Positions 36,329-47,405 of a stretch of 64,000 bases of DNA are shown piece after piece. The position numbers and the translations under genes are program-made. The notes under the pieces are model-generated. The model did no database searches and was not told where the DNA came from. It worked only from the letters and a program-made list of their open reading frames with translations. Each line of letters starts with the position of its first letter. The stretch's first letter is position 1. Origin of the DNA: Anthoceros angustus (Eukaryota; Streptophyta; Anthocerotopsida; Anthocerotales; Anthocerotaceae). The stretch lies in assembly GCA_010909165.1 (NCBI GenBank), contig MU008164.1, positions 1,302,001-1,366,000 on the forward strand, given 5' to 3'.

Positions 36329-38734
36329 ATGGCTGACTTCATCAAGGAGCAGCTTCTCGTTGATGGAGTCAGCTCGGTGGCGTCACTGTCTCCTACGGGA
36401 CTGCTCCAGTGGAGTGGTGCCAAATCTGGAAGCCTCGTATTAGCTGATGATGTCCTGGGAATTGTCAAGGGTCAAGACACCATCACACTTCAGACGTTTC
36501 AGCTCACGGTGCCGGGATGTACAGATTGTGGTGGTGGCCACCCTAAGCGGGTCCGCAAGGACATTGTCCTGACTTTCACTGACCAAGAAGCACACCAGAC
36601 CTGGTTTGAAGCTATTCAGCGATGTCTTGACAGCTCAGGTACCACCAAGAATGTTCAAGCAGGCCACGCCCCGATTTTGTGTGAAGAAGAAGAAGCTCTT
36701 CGAGAGAGGGGTTTTCTTGGCACCTTTTCTCATCTGAAGAACTCTTGGCAGGGAGACCTACGCGGCTTATGGTGTTTGTGAATCCCTTTGGAGGGAAGCG
36801 CGGAGCTAAGGATGTCTTCTTCCGGACTGTGGAGCCGATGTTCAGGGCTGCTGGCATTTCCATAGTCATGAGAGGTCAGACTCGATGTAGTCTTTCTGGG
36901 GCCCATATGTATGCCACCCTTTGCATCATGGGCCGGGGTAACGTCCGCCACGCCTCTCATATGCTGGGCATCCTTCTCATGCTGATCCAGTGTTGGTAAT
37001 GACAGAGACACAATTTCAACACCATGCAAAAGACCTTGCAAAGTCGATCGATGTCTCGCAATTCGATGGTGTTGTCTGCGTCAGTGGCGATGGGGTGCTA
37101 GTTGAGGTGAGTAACTCGGTTGAGGTCCCCTTCCTTCTTTTGCATGGTAGGATGCGTCCAATCCTCAAGTTCGAGTTTGCTCATCACAGGTTCTCAATGG
37201 TTTGTTAGAAAGGGCAGATTGGGAGCGGGCAATTAAATTGCCTTTAGGAATTATTCCTGCAGGTATGTATCTTGTCTTGTACAAGGTGAAAGCGTCATGT
37301 TCCCTGCCAACCTTCAGCACCGCAAGCACCACTGCTGAGCTGGTCTTGTTCTGCTTGAAATAGGTTCAGGAAATGGTATGGCTAAGTCTGTCCTCAGTAC
37401 AGCAGGGGAACCCTGCGATGCTGCTTGTGCAACTTTCGCCATCATTCGAGGTGAGTTCTGGAAGTCCTTCAAGCATGGTGGCACCGTCTGATTCTGCTCC
37501 ATCCTCACGTTCCACCGCTCCCTATGATTTGTAGGACACACACGGGCATTGGATGTTTCTACAGTTTCACAAGGGCAAGCAAAGTTTCATAGCGTGTTGA
37601 TGCTGACGTGGGGTAAGTTTGTTTTCCTTTGCACATCTGCTACAAGTCTGCATTCCTCATACACAGCACTTGTCATCAAGTCAGTTTTTGCATCACTCAG
37701 ATCTTCTGTTTGCATGCTTTTGCAGGACTTGTTGCCGATGTAGATTTCGAGTCCGAAAAATTGAGATGGCTAGGTGGTCTTCGATTTGATGTCCAGGTCT
37801 GTACGCTTGATTTCATCACTCTGGTACATTTGAGTACTACACGTGGTCTAGAATGAACTTCGTATATTTCTTGTTTCTTGGCTTAGACTTACCTGGGCAT
37901 GGGGATCAGAAGGACAAGAATGTGATGCAAATCCTCTCTCCTGCAGACGCTGTGCCGCTTACTGTTCCTCCGGCACTACAATGGCAGCTTTGCATATATT
38001 CCTGAACCTGGCTCAGAAGGCACAGGTGAAGTCTACAGCGCAGAGCAAGATGAAAGGGGACTTCTGTCAAAGCGCGTAGAGGCAAGCGACCAAGAACGCA
38101 GCTGGCGCAAGAACGGTTACTCAGGACCTCTCGTCCCTACAGAGGGAGCTGAGTGGCGCACCATGGAAGGCTCCTTTGTCCTCCTTTGGCTGCTCAATGT
38201 TCCCTGGGCAAGCACGGATGCACAACCAGCACCTCTGGCCAAAGTAAGAACATCCTTGGTGCCATATCAGGAACAACAGTAGTGATGCTTGCCAGTTCCA
38301 GGTCTAACCAATGCCTGGTGCCTGCAGTTTTCAGATGGCTGCTTGGACTTGCTTGTAGTGAGAGAGGTCCCTCGGTGGACCCTTCTGAGCATGCTTCTAG
38401 GCCTGAAGAAGGGCACCCACATCAAATCCAAGTACGTCGAGTATTTGAAGGTACCATGGCTTGCCTAACTTCCTTCTGAAGCCATCTGAATCTGGTGGAA
38501 AAGCTGCTGTTGTAAAACTGGTGTGGCTTGGTGCAGGTGAAAGCCTTGCGGTTGGCTCCAGGCGGCATAGTTGGCAGCTCAGGGAAAGGAGGATACCTCG
38601 ACCTGGACGGTGAGGTTTTGGCCCGGGGAGAGGGTGCCTTGGGCGACAGTAGCAGTGATCCTATGGTGTATGGCCCAACCGTAGAAGTGACTGTGGAGAA
38701 GGGCCTTGCCACTATTTTTTGCCCGCCTTCATAA
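36329..38734 (+). CDS. SPHK: Sphingosine (long-chain base) kinase, ten exons
   Basis: The exons are 36329-36638, 36752-36874, 37006-37106, 37190-37262, 37364-37450, 37535-37612, 37726-37796, 37947-38243, 38328-38450 and 38537-38734. They splice in phase into 486 residues. The N-terminal 100 residues look PH-like. The diacylglycerol-kinase-type catalytic domain follows: RLMVFVNPFGGK near 114-119, the nucleotide-binding loop VCVSGDGVLVE near 171-174, LPLGIIPAGSGNGMAKS near 203-207, then RALDVSTVSQG, ADVDFESEKLRWLGG and SDGCLDLLVV. The C-terminal lobe has YLDLDGEVLARG. This is the order and spacing of plant sphingosine kinases, which phosphorylate sphingoid long-chain bases to signalling lipids. 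The start is the first ATG in frame. Introns are 83-150 bp. No key motif is missing, so the gene looks intact. Confidence 0.9.
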
Positions 38735-39255
38735 TAATATCTTGATTTCTGAATCGATTTGAGTCTGGACATCTCACCTTTTTCCATTAGGTGGTCAGCA
38801 TATGGGACTCCCTTCACATAAGCCAGTTCTCTCCCGGAGCAGCATCGCAGGAGAGAGAGCAAATAGTTCGATGCTCCATGCGGAACGCGTCCAATGGAAT
38901 CCCATTTGTCCGTTTGTTTGGAACCGACTTGTACTGGTTTCGTTCGACAATGAACACCAGTTCACATGAACCGGGAGTCTGTAGGGGTCCTTGCCTGTTG
39001 GCTGCTTCATCAAACACAAAGGATGTCTTCACTGCGGAGTTCTGAGAGCTCATGTCTGTACCGGCGTGTCTACGTTCCCGGCTTGGACTATTATTTCGTG
39101 TAGTTGTACACCTATACAGTCTTGTTTGCATTCAAGGCCTTCGGGTTCGGGCCGGGCTCATGGGAGCCAGCTCGAATGGTGTGGTCGTGCACAGTGCCTG
39201 GGCATCCTGGCATAGTCTGTTGTTAGACTCATCTTCCGACAGCGGTACCTGAACG
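38735..39255. other. Intergenic between SPHK and PPR gene
   Basis: This 521-bp stretch holds the SPHK 3' region and the PPR 5' region. A good-looking splice acceptor (TTTTTCCATTAG) lies just before 38792, which would allow an untranslated 3' exon for SPHK. I see no separate gene. Confidence 0.4.
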
Positions 39256-42200
39256 ATGGCCACAGTATGGCAACAGGACCCGCTGTGGACCCAACAAATT
39301 GGTGTGTGTACAGGGATTCTACTTGGAGCTCCAGCTCATCTCACTTTAGGGAGTGAACCCCTGGCCAACACAGCCTCCAGGTGCAGCTGTGTAAGGAGCC
39401 CAGCACTTCCGCTTCCGGTGAAACGTGTGGGTGAGGACGGGATTTCCAACGATGGTCGTCGCCAGGAGCAAGAACACTTGTGGCAACAATTTTTTCTGGA
39501 CCCTACTATGTGGTGGGATAACAGACGAGACAAGAAGAGCTCCCGTTCGCCTGACTTCCGGCGTAAGGGGTCCGGCGAGGTGCTGTGGTTGAACAACATG
39601 TTTAAGCCAGCTTGGGTTGATGAGCAGCTCATTTCCTTGGATATGCAGATGGGCCATGGTGCCTCTCCTTCCGAGTCCAGCTCTCCAGATAATCCTGAAC
39701 CTGGGAGGCGTGCAGGATCGGAAATGGGCGTCGTAACGGCTGGAACCGTGAGCTTGTTATGTCAGCAGGGGAAGCTTTCTGAGGCCGTTGGAGCCCTGGA
39801 ATCTCTGGCGCAGACAGACTCTGCTGTTTCTCAGTCTCTGTTTTACATTGTGCTAAAACTGTGTACAGCTAAGAAGGATTTGGTTGTGGGACGACGAGTT
39901 CATGATCTCAGTGTCCAACTTGGGTACGAGTCGAATGCATACTTGGGGAACCATATCTTGCGCATGTATGCAAGTGGAGGTAGGCTAGAGGAGGCCATGG
40001 ATGTGCTCACCAGAGTGGGCAAACCGGATGCCTTCATGTGGTCTTCCATAATCTCCGCATACGCTAAGCATGGGAAACCTAATGAGGCCGTACAATTGTA
40101 CCATGAGATGTGTAGGTCAGGAGTGAAGGCGGATGCTCACGTCTTTGTGGCTGTCCTTCAAGCTTGTGCATTTGCCGCTGACTTGGAATCAGGCAGAAAA
40201 GTGCACAGTGATGTGGTGCAGAGTGGCATTCCTACTAACTTGATTGTTGGCAACTGCCTGGTGGATATGTATGCAAAATGTGGTCAACTGGAAGACGCAC
40301 GCCTGGTTTTTGACAGCATGAACACAAAGGATGTGGTGACATGGAATGCCTGATTGCTGGGTATGCACAGCAAGGACTCGGACAGAGGCGCTTGTGTATG
40401 GACAAATGGAGCAGGGCCTGATTTTGGCTGACCATGTTACTTTTCTTGCCTTCTGAAGGCCTGTGCAAGCACTGGTGCCTTACAGGGCAGGCAGCTGCAC
40501 TCACAGATTGTCGAAGAGGACTGCTGGATAACGTAGTGGTGGGCAACTGCCTGGTGGACATGTATGCAAAATGTGGTGAACTGGAAGATGCACGCCAGGT
40601 TTTGACAGCATGGCCACAAAGGATGTGGTGACATGGACCGCCTGATTGCTGGGTATGCACAGCAAGGACTCCAAGAGGCGCTTGTTGTGTATGGACAAAT
40701 GGAAGAGGCGGGCCTCATTTTGGCTGACCATGTTACTTTTGCTTGCCTTCTGAAGGCCTGTGCAACTGGTGCCTTACAGAAGGGCAGGCAGCTTCACAGA
40801 TTGTCGAAGAGGACTGCTGGATAATGTAGTGTGGGCAACTGCCTGGTGGACATGTATGCAAAATGTGGTGAACTGGAAGATGCACGCCAGGTTTTGACAG
40901 CTTGGCCACAAAGGATGTGGTGACATGGAATGCCTGATTGCTGGGTATGCAGCAAGGACTCGGCCAAGGCGCTTGTTGTGTATGGACAAATGGAGCAGGA
41001 GGGCCTCATTTTGGCTGACCATGTTACTTTTGCTTGCCTTCTGAAGGCCTGTGCAAGCACTGGTGCCTTACAGAAGGGCATGCACTCACAGATTGTCAAA
41101 GAGGACTGCTGGATGACGTAGTGGTGGGCAACTGCCTGGTGGACATGTATGCAAAATGTGGTGAACTGGAAGATGCAGGTTTTGACAGCATGGCCACAAA
41201 GGATGTGGTGACATGGATGCTGATTGCTGGGTATGCACAGCAAGGACTCGAAGAGGCGCTTGTGTATGGACAAATGGAGGAGGCGGGCCTTATTTTGGCT
41301 GACCATGTTACTTTTGCTTGCCTTCTGAAGGCCTGTGGAAGCACTGGTGCCTTACAGAAGGGCATGCAACTGCACTCACAGATTGTTGAAAGAGGACTGC
41401 TGGATGACGTTGTGGTGGGCAACTGCCTGGTGGACATGTATGCAAAATGTGGTGAACTGGAAGATGCACGCCAGGTTTTTGACAGCATGGCCACAAAGGA
41501 TGTGGTGACATGGAATGCCCTGATTGCTGGGTATGCAGAGCAAAGACTCAAGAGGCGCTGTGTATGGACAAATGGAGGAGGGCCTTATTTTGGCTGACCA
41601 TGTTACTTTTGCTTGCCTTCTGAAGGCCTGTGCAAGCACTGGTGCCTTACAGAAGGGCAGGCAGCTGCACTCACAGATTGTTGAAGAGGACTGCTGGATA
41701 ACATAGTGGTGGGCAACTGCCTGGTGGACATGTATGCAAAATGTGGTGAACTGGAAGATGCACGCCAGGTTTTGACAGCATGGCCACAAAGGATGTGGTG
41801 ACATGGAATGCCCTGATTGCTGGGTATGCACAGCAAGGACTGGGCCAAGAGGCGCTTGTTCTGTATGAAAAAATGGAGCAAGAAGGGCTCATTGTAGCTG
41901 ATCATGTCACATTTGCTTGCCTCCTTAAGGCCTGTGCTTGCACTGGTGCCTTACAGAAGGGCCGGCAGCTGCACTTACTGATCCTCGAAAGAGGAGTGAT
42001 GGATAATGTAGTGGTGGGCACCTGCCTGGTGGACATGTATGCAAAATGTGGTGAACTGGAAGATGCACGCCAGGTTTTTGACAACTTGGCCACAAAGAAT
42101 CTGGTGACATGGAATGCCCTGATTGCTGGGTATGCACAGCAAGGACTCGCCAAGAGGCGCTTGTATGGACAAATGGAGGCAGGCCTCATTTTGGCTGACC

Positions 42201-43609
42201 ATGTTACTTTTGCCTTCTGAAGGCCTGTGCAAGCACTGGTGCCTTACAGAAGGCAGGCAGCTGCACTCACAGATAGTCGAAAGAGGACTGCTGGATGACG
42301 TTGTGGTGGGCAACTGCCTGGTGGACATGTATGCAAAATGTGGTGAACTGGAAGATGCACGCCAGGTTTTTGACAGCATGGCCACAAAGGATGTGGTGAC
42401 ATGGAATGCCCTGATTGCTGGGTATGCACAGCAAGGACTCGCCAAGAGGCGCTTGTGGTGTACGGACAAATGGAGCAGGAGGGCCTGATTTTGGCTGACC
42501 ATGTTACTTTTGCTTGCCTTCTGAAGGCCTGTGCAAGCACTGGTGCCTTACAGAAGGGCAGGCAGCTGCACTCAGATTGTCGAAAGAGGACTGCTGGATG
42601 ACGTAGTGGTGGGCAACTGCCTGGTGGACATGTATGCAAAATGTGGTGAACTGGAAGATGCACGCCAGGTTTTTGACAGCATGGCCACAAAGGATGTGGT
42701 GACATGGAATGTCCTGATTGCTGGGTATGGTGCTTGTGATGAAGGTCACAAGGCACTAGCTTGTTTTGAGGAGATGTTAGTTGCCGGTGTTCAGCCTGAT
42801 GATGCTACTTTTACTTGCCTTCTAGTAGCATGCAGTCATGAGGACTGGTCCACGAGGGTCGCAAACACTTTGATTCCATGGCTGAACAGCATGGCATCAA
42901 ACCTACTATTGAGCATTACACCTGCATGATTGATCTTCTTGGGCGTGCTGGCCATTTAGATGAAGCAGAGAAAATGCTTTTGACATGCGAGGGGCAAAGT
43001 AATGTTGTGGGCTTGAGGTCTTTGTTGAATGCCTGCAAAATTCACGGGGATATAGAAAGGGCTCTGTGGTGTTTCGAAAGGATTGTTAGGCTGGACCCCC
43101 AGGATGCGACCGCATATGTGCTCATGGCCAATGCCTACGCAGATGGAGGTATGTGGACCGATGTAGACAGGATTGAAACACAGAGACGGGTAGCAGGAGC
43201 TAACAAGAAGCCTGCAGTCACGACCATTGAGGTGAACAAGCAGGTACATCGCTTTGTGGTGGGAGAAAGGAGAGAGGATATTGCGCTTAAGGTAGAGAGC
43301 ACGAATGCCCGTCTGAAGCAGGAAGGAGGCCACATACCTCACACGAAATTGGTATTGAAGCCACTGTCTGAAAAGGAAAAGGAAGATGCGCTTTGTGGCC
43401 ATGCTGAGAAGCTAGCTCTGGCGTTTGGTCTCTTGAACACTCCGAGTGGGACACCTCTGATGGTAACGAAGAACCTACGCATGTGCAGTGACTGCCACAG
43501 TTCCACGGAGATCATGTCAAGGCTTGAACAGAGAGACATTGTCGTAAGGGATGGGTACCGTGTGCATCGATTCGCAGATGGTTCTTGCAGTTGTAAGGGT
43601 CGACCCTGA
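39256..43609 (+). CDS. PPR-DYW:KP RNA-editing factor, frame broken
   Basis: This is one gene in layout, but it is not readable as one frame. An intact N-terminal part (39256-40353) has the PDF motif and PPR motifs such as LVDMYAKCGQLEDARLVF. Eight near-identical PLS triplets follow, most with small indels. An intact E region and deaminase domain (42878-43609) close it. The breaks are mostly single-base losses in short runs (GCCCTG to GCCTG, GTTTTTGAC to GTTTTGAC), plus a lost G near 42843 just before the E region. Such proteins bind organelle RNA through the repeats and change one base with the DYW domain. The DYW is the KP variant linked with U-to-C editing. The gene may be a true pseudogene, or a real gene with consensus errors; I lean to the latter because both ends are clean. 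Confidence 0.8.
39475..39630 (+). other. PDF (OSB-type) motif in PPR N-terminus
   Basis: Inside the PPR gene, residues 74-125 read LWQQFFLDPTMWWDNR, then RSPDFRRKGSGEVLWL, then FKPAWVDEQL. This is the PDF motif of plant organellar single-stranded DNA-binding proteins (OSB): aromatic-rich start, WWDNR, the P-D-F triplet, then LWL and a final W. In OSB proteins it binds single-stranded nucleic acid next to an OB fold; no OB fold is visible here. It sits upstream of the first PPR motif and in the same frame. Confidence 0.75.
40337..42701 (+). repeat. Tandem array of PLS triplets
   Basis: Eight head-to-tail units of about 291-303 bp lie between VTWN-type marks near 40337, 40629, 40920, 41210, 41507, 41802, 42105, 42398 and 42701. 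The full unit is 303 bp, 101 codons, equal to one P (35) + L (35) + S (31) triplet. The consensus pieces are VTWNALIAGYAQQG, HVTFACLLKACASTGALQKG and VVVGNCLVDMYAKCGELEDA. Only the unit at 41802-42105 and parts of others are fully in frame. Confidence 0.9.
42878..43609 (+). other. E region and DYW:KP deaminase domain
   Basis: The intact C-terminus runs from EHYTCMIDLLGRAGHLDEA through the E motifs. The PG-box position, which usually reads like EPGCSWIEV, is here NKKPAVTTIEVNKQVHRF. The deaminase has LCGHAEKLALAFGLL (the HxE zinc and catalytic motif) and MCSDCHSSTEIMS (CxxCH). The second zinc site reads RVHRFADGSCSC, and the protein ends CSCKGRP in place of the usual DYW ending. KPA plus GRP is the signature of the DYW:KP class. 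Confidence 0.85.
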
Positions 43610-45200
43610 GGCTGAGAATGACGAAGAGCTAGCCAGTACCAAAGTGTGTACGCCAGAGAATATTGCTTCCTTTCTTGGGGTGAATGTGCTTGCCAAACTC
43701 CACCTCTCCAAACTGAGACATGGAGATGGTTGGCTAGCTTGTTTGAAGGCCTGCGATCTGGCTGGGTCACGGAGTGGGGATAGGACATCAGGAATCAGGG
43801 GTGCAGGCCTGGAATTTGGGTCACATCCGGTGGAATCGGGGCTCCGGTTGCCGGATTGACCTGGTAGTTGTGGCGGGGAGCGCCCGAGGTCACGACGTGC
43901 TTTCGGAGGCGGGCCTGATTCCGGCTCCAAAGACGAAAGCCCGAGGTCCAGATGGCGCAGTCGAAATCCTCCGAACTGCCATCCGCAAACGTTGCTCCGT
44001 CCGCACTCAAGGCTTTGACAGCGGACGTCGCCTGGAGAAGAAGAGAAGCGAAGTATGCTTAGTATTGCACTCAAGCGGGGCGGAGTTTGGCTTCGTGGAA
44101 GGAATGAGGAAGAGCATGGAAGGTGAGAAACGCAAGGGAAATTTTCTCAAGACAGCCATTGCAAGGTGTGTAGACCGGCCGAGCACTTCGCGGGAAAAAC
44201 ATTAATCCGTGCGGCAGCCTTGACATTGCGCGCAGCGTGCGAATGTTGCTTGAAATCTTTTCCGTTTTCAAGCAACAGACCCGGGTTCGACACTAGGCAA
44301 ACGTATTCGTACGAATACAGAGCAGGAGTAGCCTAGATTCCTTTCGATTTTGGACGCTTAAAAATCGAAACCACAAGCAACCTCCCAAACCACTAAGGTA
44401 CGGTCCACCCTCCCTAATTGGTACTCCATAGCATCTTCCTCTACCTTGGTTTGCAGGTCGTTTATTCTTCCTGTATATGACATTGTGGGTGCAGTAGGTG
44501 ACTTTAGGTAGGGAGCTCAGCTGCTCCTCTTCACCTCGACCCCTAGTCCCCTTTGGTTGTCCCCTCCTAGATGGACTTTTCCTATCATTTTTTCACCTCA
44601 ATAAAACCTTCTCTAAGGTTAAATAGTAAATGGGACATAAGTGGTATCGTTATCATAATAATTCCAAGCTTCTCATGCACATCCCTCGAGATGCACAAGA
44701 ACGATCACTATAGACAGAGTCAACTCTGGAGCACAAATATACCTTATAGTTTGTGAATCCTTGCAGTAAACTGACCAAAGGAGGCGCACGGGACGTCCAA
44801 ATCATACGAACCATTTCCAGTGGCAGATGAAGCAGTATCACATGGCGCAGATGAATCAGGTGACGGGGCTTCTGCCATCTCCTTGGCAGGACTGCATTGA
44901 TGGAGTCCAGATGCTTCTTCCACCCACTCTCTCGCACCGGCATGCACGGTTACCGTGCTCTGCAATGGCGTTCACGATCGAACAACTCAGTGCTTGACTT
45001 TGCTCTAACCAACACGACCGGGTACAATCACGAGGCCGCTGTGCGGAGCTCACGATCCGTCCTCGTCGATGAGCTGCCATTCTCCATCTGCCAAATGCCA
45101 GTGCCAGCGACGGCAGGCCAGATCGCTACACCATAAAGACAGCAGCCGCGTGCTCAGAATTCAGATCCCGAGCTTCTCGCATCCAGACCTCACTGGCAGA
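43610..45200. other. Intergenic with one doubtful exon
   Basis: Most of this stretch shows nothing. A perfect 16-base palindrome GTATTCGTACGAATAC lies near 44301, and a hairpin with 11-base arms (GTTGCTTGAAA) at 44245-44276. A minus-strand frame near 43798-44034 is listed separately. Confidence 0.4.
43798..44034 (-). pseudogene. Possible oxidoreductase-like fragment
   Basis: After a splice-acceptor-like TCTTCTCCAG on the minus strand, the frame reads ATSAVKALSADGATFADGSS, then EDFDCAIWTSGF. This recalls the loop before the last glycine motif in FAD/NAD-dependent oxidoreductases (a D-x-x-IWT-x-G pattern). The rest (VNPATGAPIPPDVTQIPGL) is weaker. No other part of such an enzyme is seen nearby. 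It may be a gene fragment or chance. Confidence 0.2.
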
Positions 45201-45955
45201 ATGCAGGTGCAGCCTTCTTCGTGCGCGTTGCCGGTTCTGGCTCTGCTCCTCCTCCTTGCGGCCTCGCTCTCGGTGGATGGACAGGAAGATGTCGCTCGGT
45301 CGCGGTCTTTGCTGAAGTCAGGTAAGAGGATTTCCCGCCATCGCACTAAGGAGTGACATGCTACCTGCAGATTCTTGCTCGTTGCAGTTGATTGATGAAT
45401 GCAGAACGGAGCTGCCGTGGTTCTAGGTTTTGTGTCTCCGCGTTGGAGTTGTGTTCTTGATTGCATGCGTGTGTTGCAGAGGAGAAGCCGCTCGATGGAG
45501 GAAGCAAATTCGACCGTGATTGGCACCATGGCGGCTGGGGACACCACGGAGGCTGGGGACACGGAGGCGACCGCGAGCGTCACGGCTGGGGAGGAGGAGG
45601 AGACCGCGACCGCGACCATCGCGGCTGGGGAGGGGGAGGCGGCGACGACTGGCATCACCATGGAGGATACGGAGGCGGCCATGGCGGAGGGCATGGCGAA
45701 GGAGGAGGTTATGGCGGAGGGCGTGGCGGAGGAGGAGGCTATGGCGGAGGGCATGGTGGAGAAGGCCATGAGGAAGGAGCTGGCCAAGGTACTGGCGATG
45801 GGGCTGCTGCCGGTGCTGGCGGGGAGGAGGCAAGCAGGAAGACGATGGAGCAGGTGGAGGAGGGGCCACAATATGGTGAAAACCACGGCCATGGCTGGGG
45901 CGATCACCGCCATCACCGAGGTGGCGGCCGTGGTCACCATGGCGGGCCTCCATGA
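45201..45955 (+). CDS. Secreted Gly/His-rich protein, two exons
   Basis: Exons 45201-45321 and 45480-45955 give 198 residues. The first exon is a signal peptide (MQVQPSSCALPVLALLLLLA) followed by SLSVDGQEDVARSRSLLKS. The second is low-complexity, full of HHGGWGHHGGW, GGGYGGGHGG and DRERHGWGGGG segments, with an acidic Glu/Gln-rich piece near the end and HHRGGGRGHHGGPP at the C-terminus. Plant glycine-rich proteins of this layout go to the cell wall or apoplast; the many histidines suggest metal binding, which is inference. An in-frame upstream ATG at 45069 would bury the signal peptide, so I chose 45201. The 158-bp intron is GT-AG. Confidence 0.7.
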
Positions 45956-46098
45956 TCCCTTTGGGCTGCAGCAGGGCATGGTAAGTTGCTGGAAAGATGC
46001 AATCGATGGCTATGGACATGGTGTCCTGCAGGAAATAGCAAATATGTGTTGAAAGGTTGCTCGTCAGGTCACCGCAACCGGGGTGTTTCTTGTTGCGA

Positions 46099-47140
46099 GA
46101 GTGTGCGCTTGTAGCTACTAATGTAAGCGCAACTTACAGATTGTAACGTTGGGTTTGTAACGTTGTTGATAGGGAGAAATCTCTAAGCGTTGTTCACTTG
46201 CTTTATCCATAAAAGTATATCTATAAAAGTAAGATTATATATAAGAATATAAAGATATATTATTTATATATAATATGAAGTTTTAAGCTTACAATATAAC
46301 TTTTTTTGCAGTTAGGTTGTAAGTGGATTAGTAATGTATCGGAAGAGGACATGGTACCCGGGTCATCTTTTGTTGACCCGATTTTTATGAATAGGTAGAT
46401 GAACACTTTCATTAAAAAGACACTACATTTGATACCAATTTGTTGGTGACTCCCACTTAAACTTGATATACCTAATGAGAAAACTAATTGCTGCTGGCGT
46501 TTGGTCCTACTCTTACAATCAAATTGCCCAATGAACTGAACCCCGATTTTTCATGGGACCCCTACACCGCTAGTTCCCATGTTCGTATGAACTCGTGGAA
46601 CGATATCTTAGTTGATGAAGCGAGTGTGCGCTTGTAGCTACTAATGTAAGCGCAACTTACAGATTGTAACGTTGGGTTTGTAACGTTGTTGATAGGAGAA
46701 ATCTCTAAGCGTTGTTCACTTGCTTTATCCATAAAAGTATATCTATAAAAGTAAGATTATATATAAGAATATAAAGATATATTATTTATATATATGAAGT
46801 TTTAAGCTTACAATATAACTTTTTTTGCAGTTAGGTTGTAAGTGGATTAGTAATGTATCGGAAGAGGACATGGTACCCGGGTCATCTTTTGTTGACCCGA
46901 TTTTTATGAATAGGTAGATGAACACTTTCATTAAAAAGACACTACATTTGATACCAATTTGTTGGTGACTCCCACTTAAACTTGATATACCTAATGAGAA
47001 AACTAATTGCTGCTGGCGATTTCGTCAGCCTACTCTTGCAATCAAATTGCCCAATGAACTGTGAACCACGATTTTTCATGGGACCCCTACACACTGCTAG
47101 TTCCCATGTTCGTATGAACTCGTGGAACAGTATCTTAGTT
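46099..47140. repeat. Tandem duplication of about 520 bp
   Basis: The two copies are 46099-46615 and 46622-47140, starting GTGTGCGCTTGTAGCTACTAATG. They are almost identical, differing by a few small indels. On the minus strand each copy holds TTTAAGTGGGAGT, close to TTGGTATCAAA. The first is like a copia polypurine tract and the second like a copia tRNA primer site. No coding sequence lies within. Confidence 0.8.
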
Positions 47141-47405
47141 CGGTGAACTGAGTGTGCTTGCTGTACAATTCAGTTTTAATGTTTAACTTAGAGAGCTCAG
47201 TTCAGGAATTTAACTCAATTGTGAGCTCGACTCATCAGCGCTTAAGCGGCTGGGAGTTCCTATGAACTCGTAGACTGGTATATTAGTTAGTTCGGTGAAC
47301 TGAGTGTGCTTATTGTACAATTCAACTTTAATTTTTGACTTAGAGAGCTCCGTTTGGGAATTTCCCTCAATTGTGAGCTCGACTGATCGGTGCTTGGTTG
47401 GGAGT
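47128..47405. repeat. Second short direct duplication
   Basis: Two copies of about 130 bp (near 47128-47256 and 47277-47405) share TTCGGTGAACTGAGTGTGCTT and TCAATTGTGAGCTCGACT. They are more diverged than the 520-bp pair next door. Confidence 0.7.

Noticed and set aside
44221-44330. Possible tRNA suggested by GGGTTCGA near 44282
   Set aside because: No matching T-arm stem, D-arm or acceptor stem can be formed around it; the nearby hairpin is only a local inverted repeat.
45161-46019. Other long frames over the Gly/His-rich gene, including 272 codons on the minus strand and 217 on the plus strand
   Set aside because: They arise from the same GC-rich repeat. Only the frame after the signal peptide keeps splice phase and ends in a proper stop.
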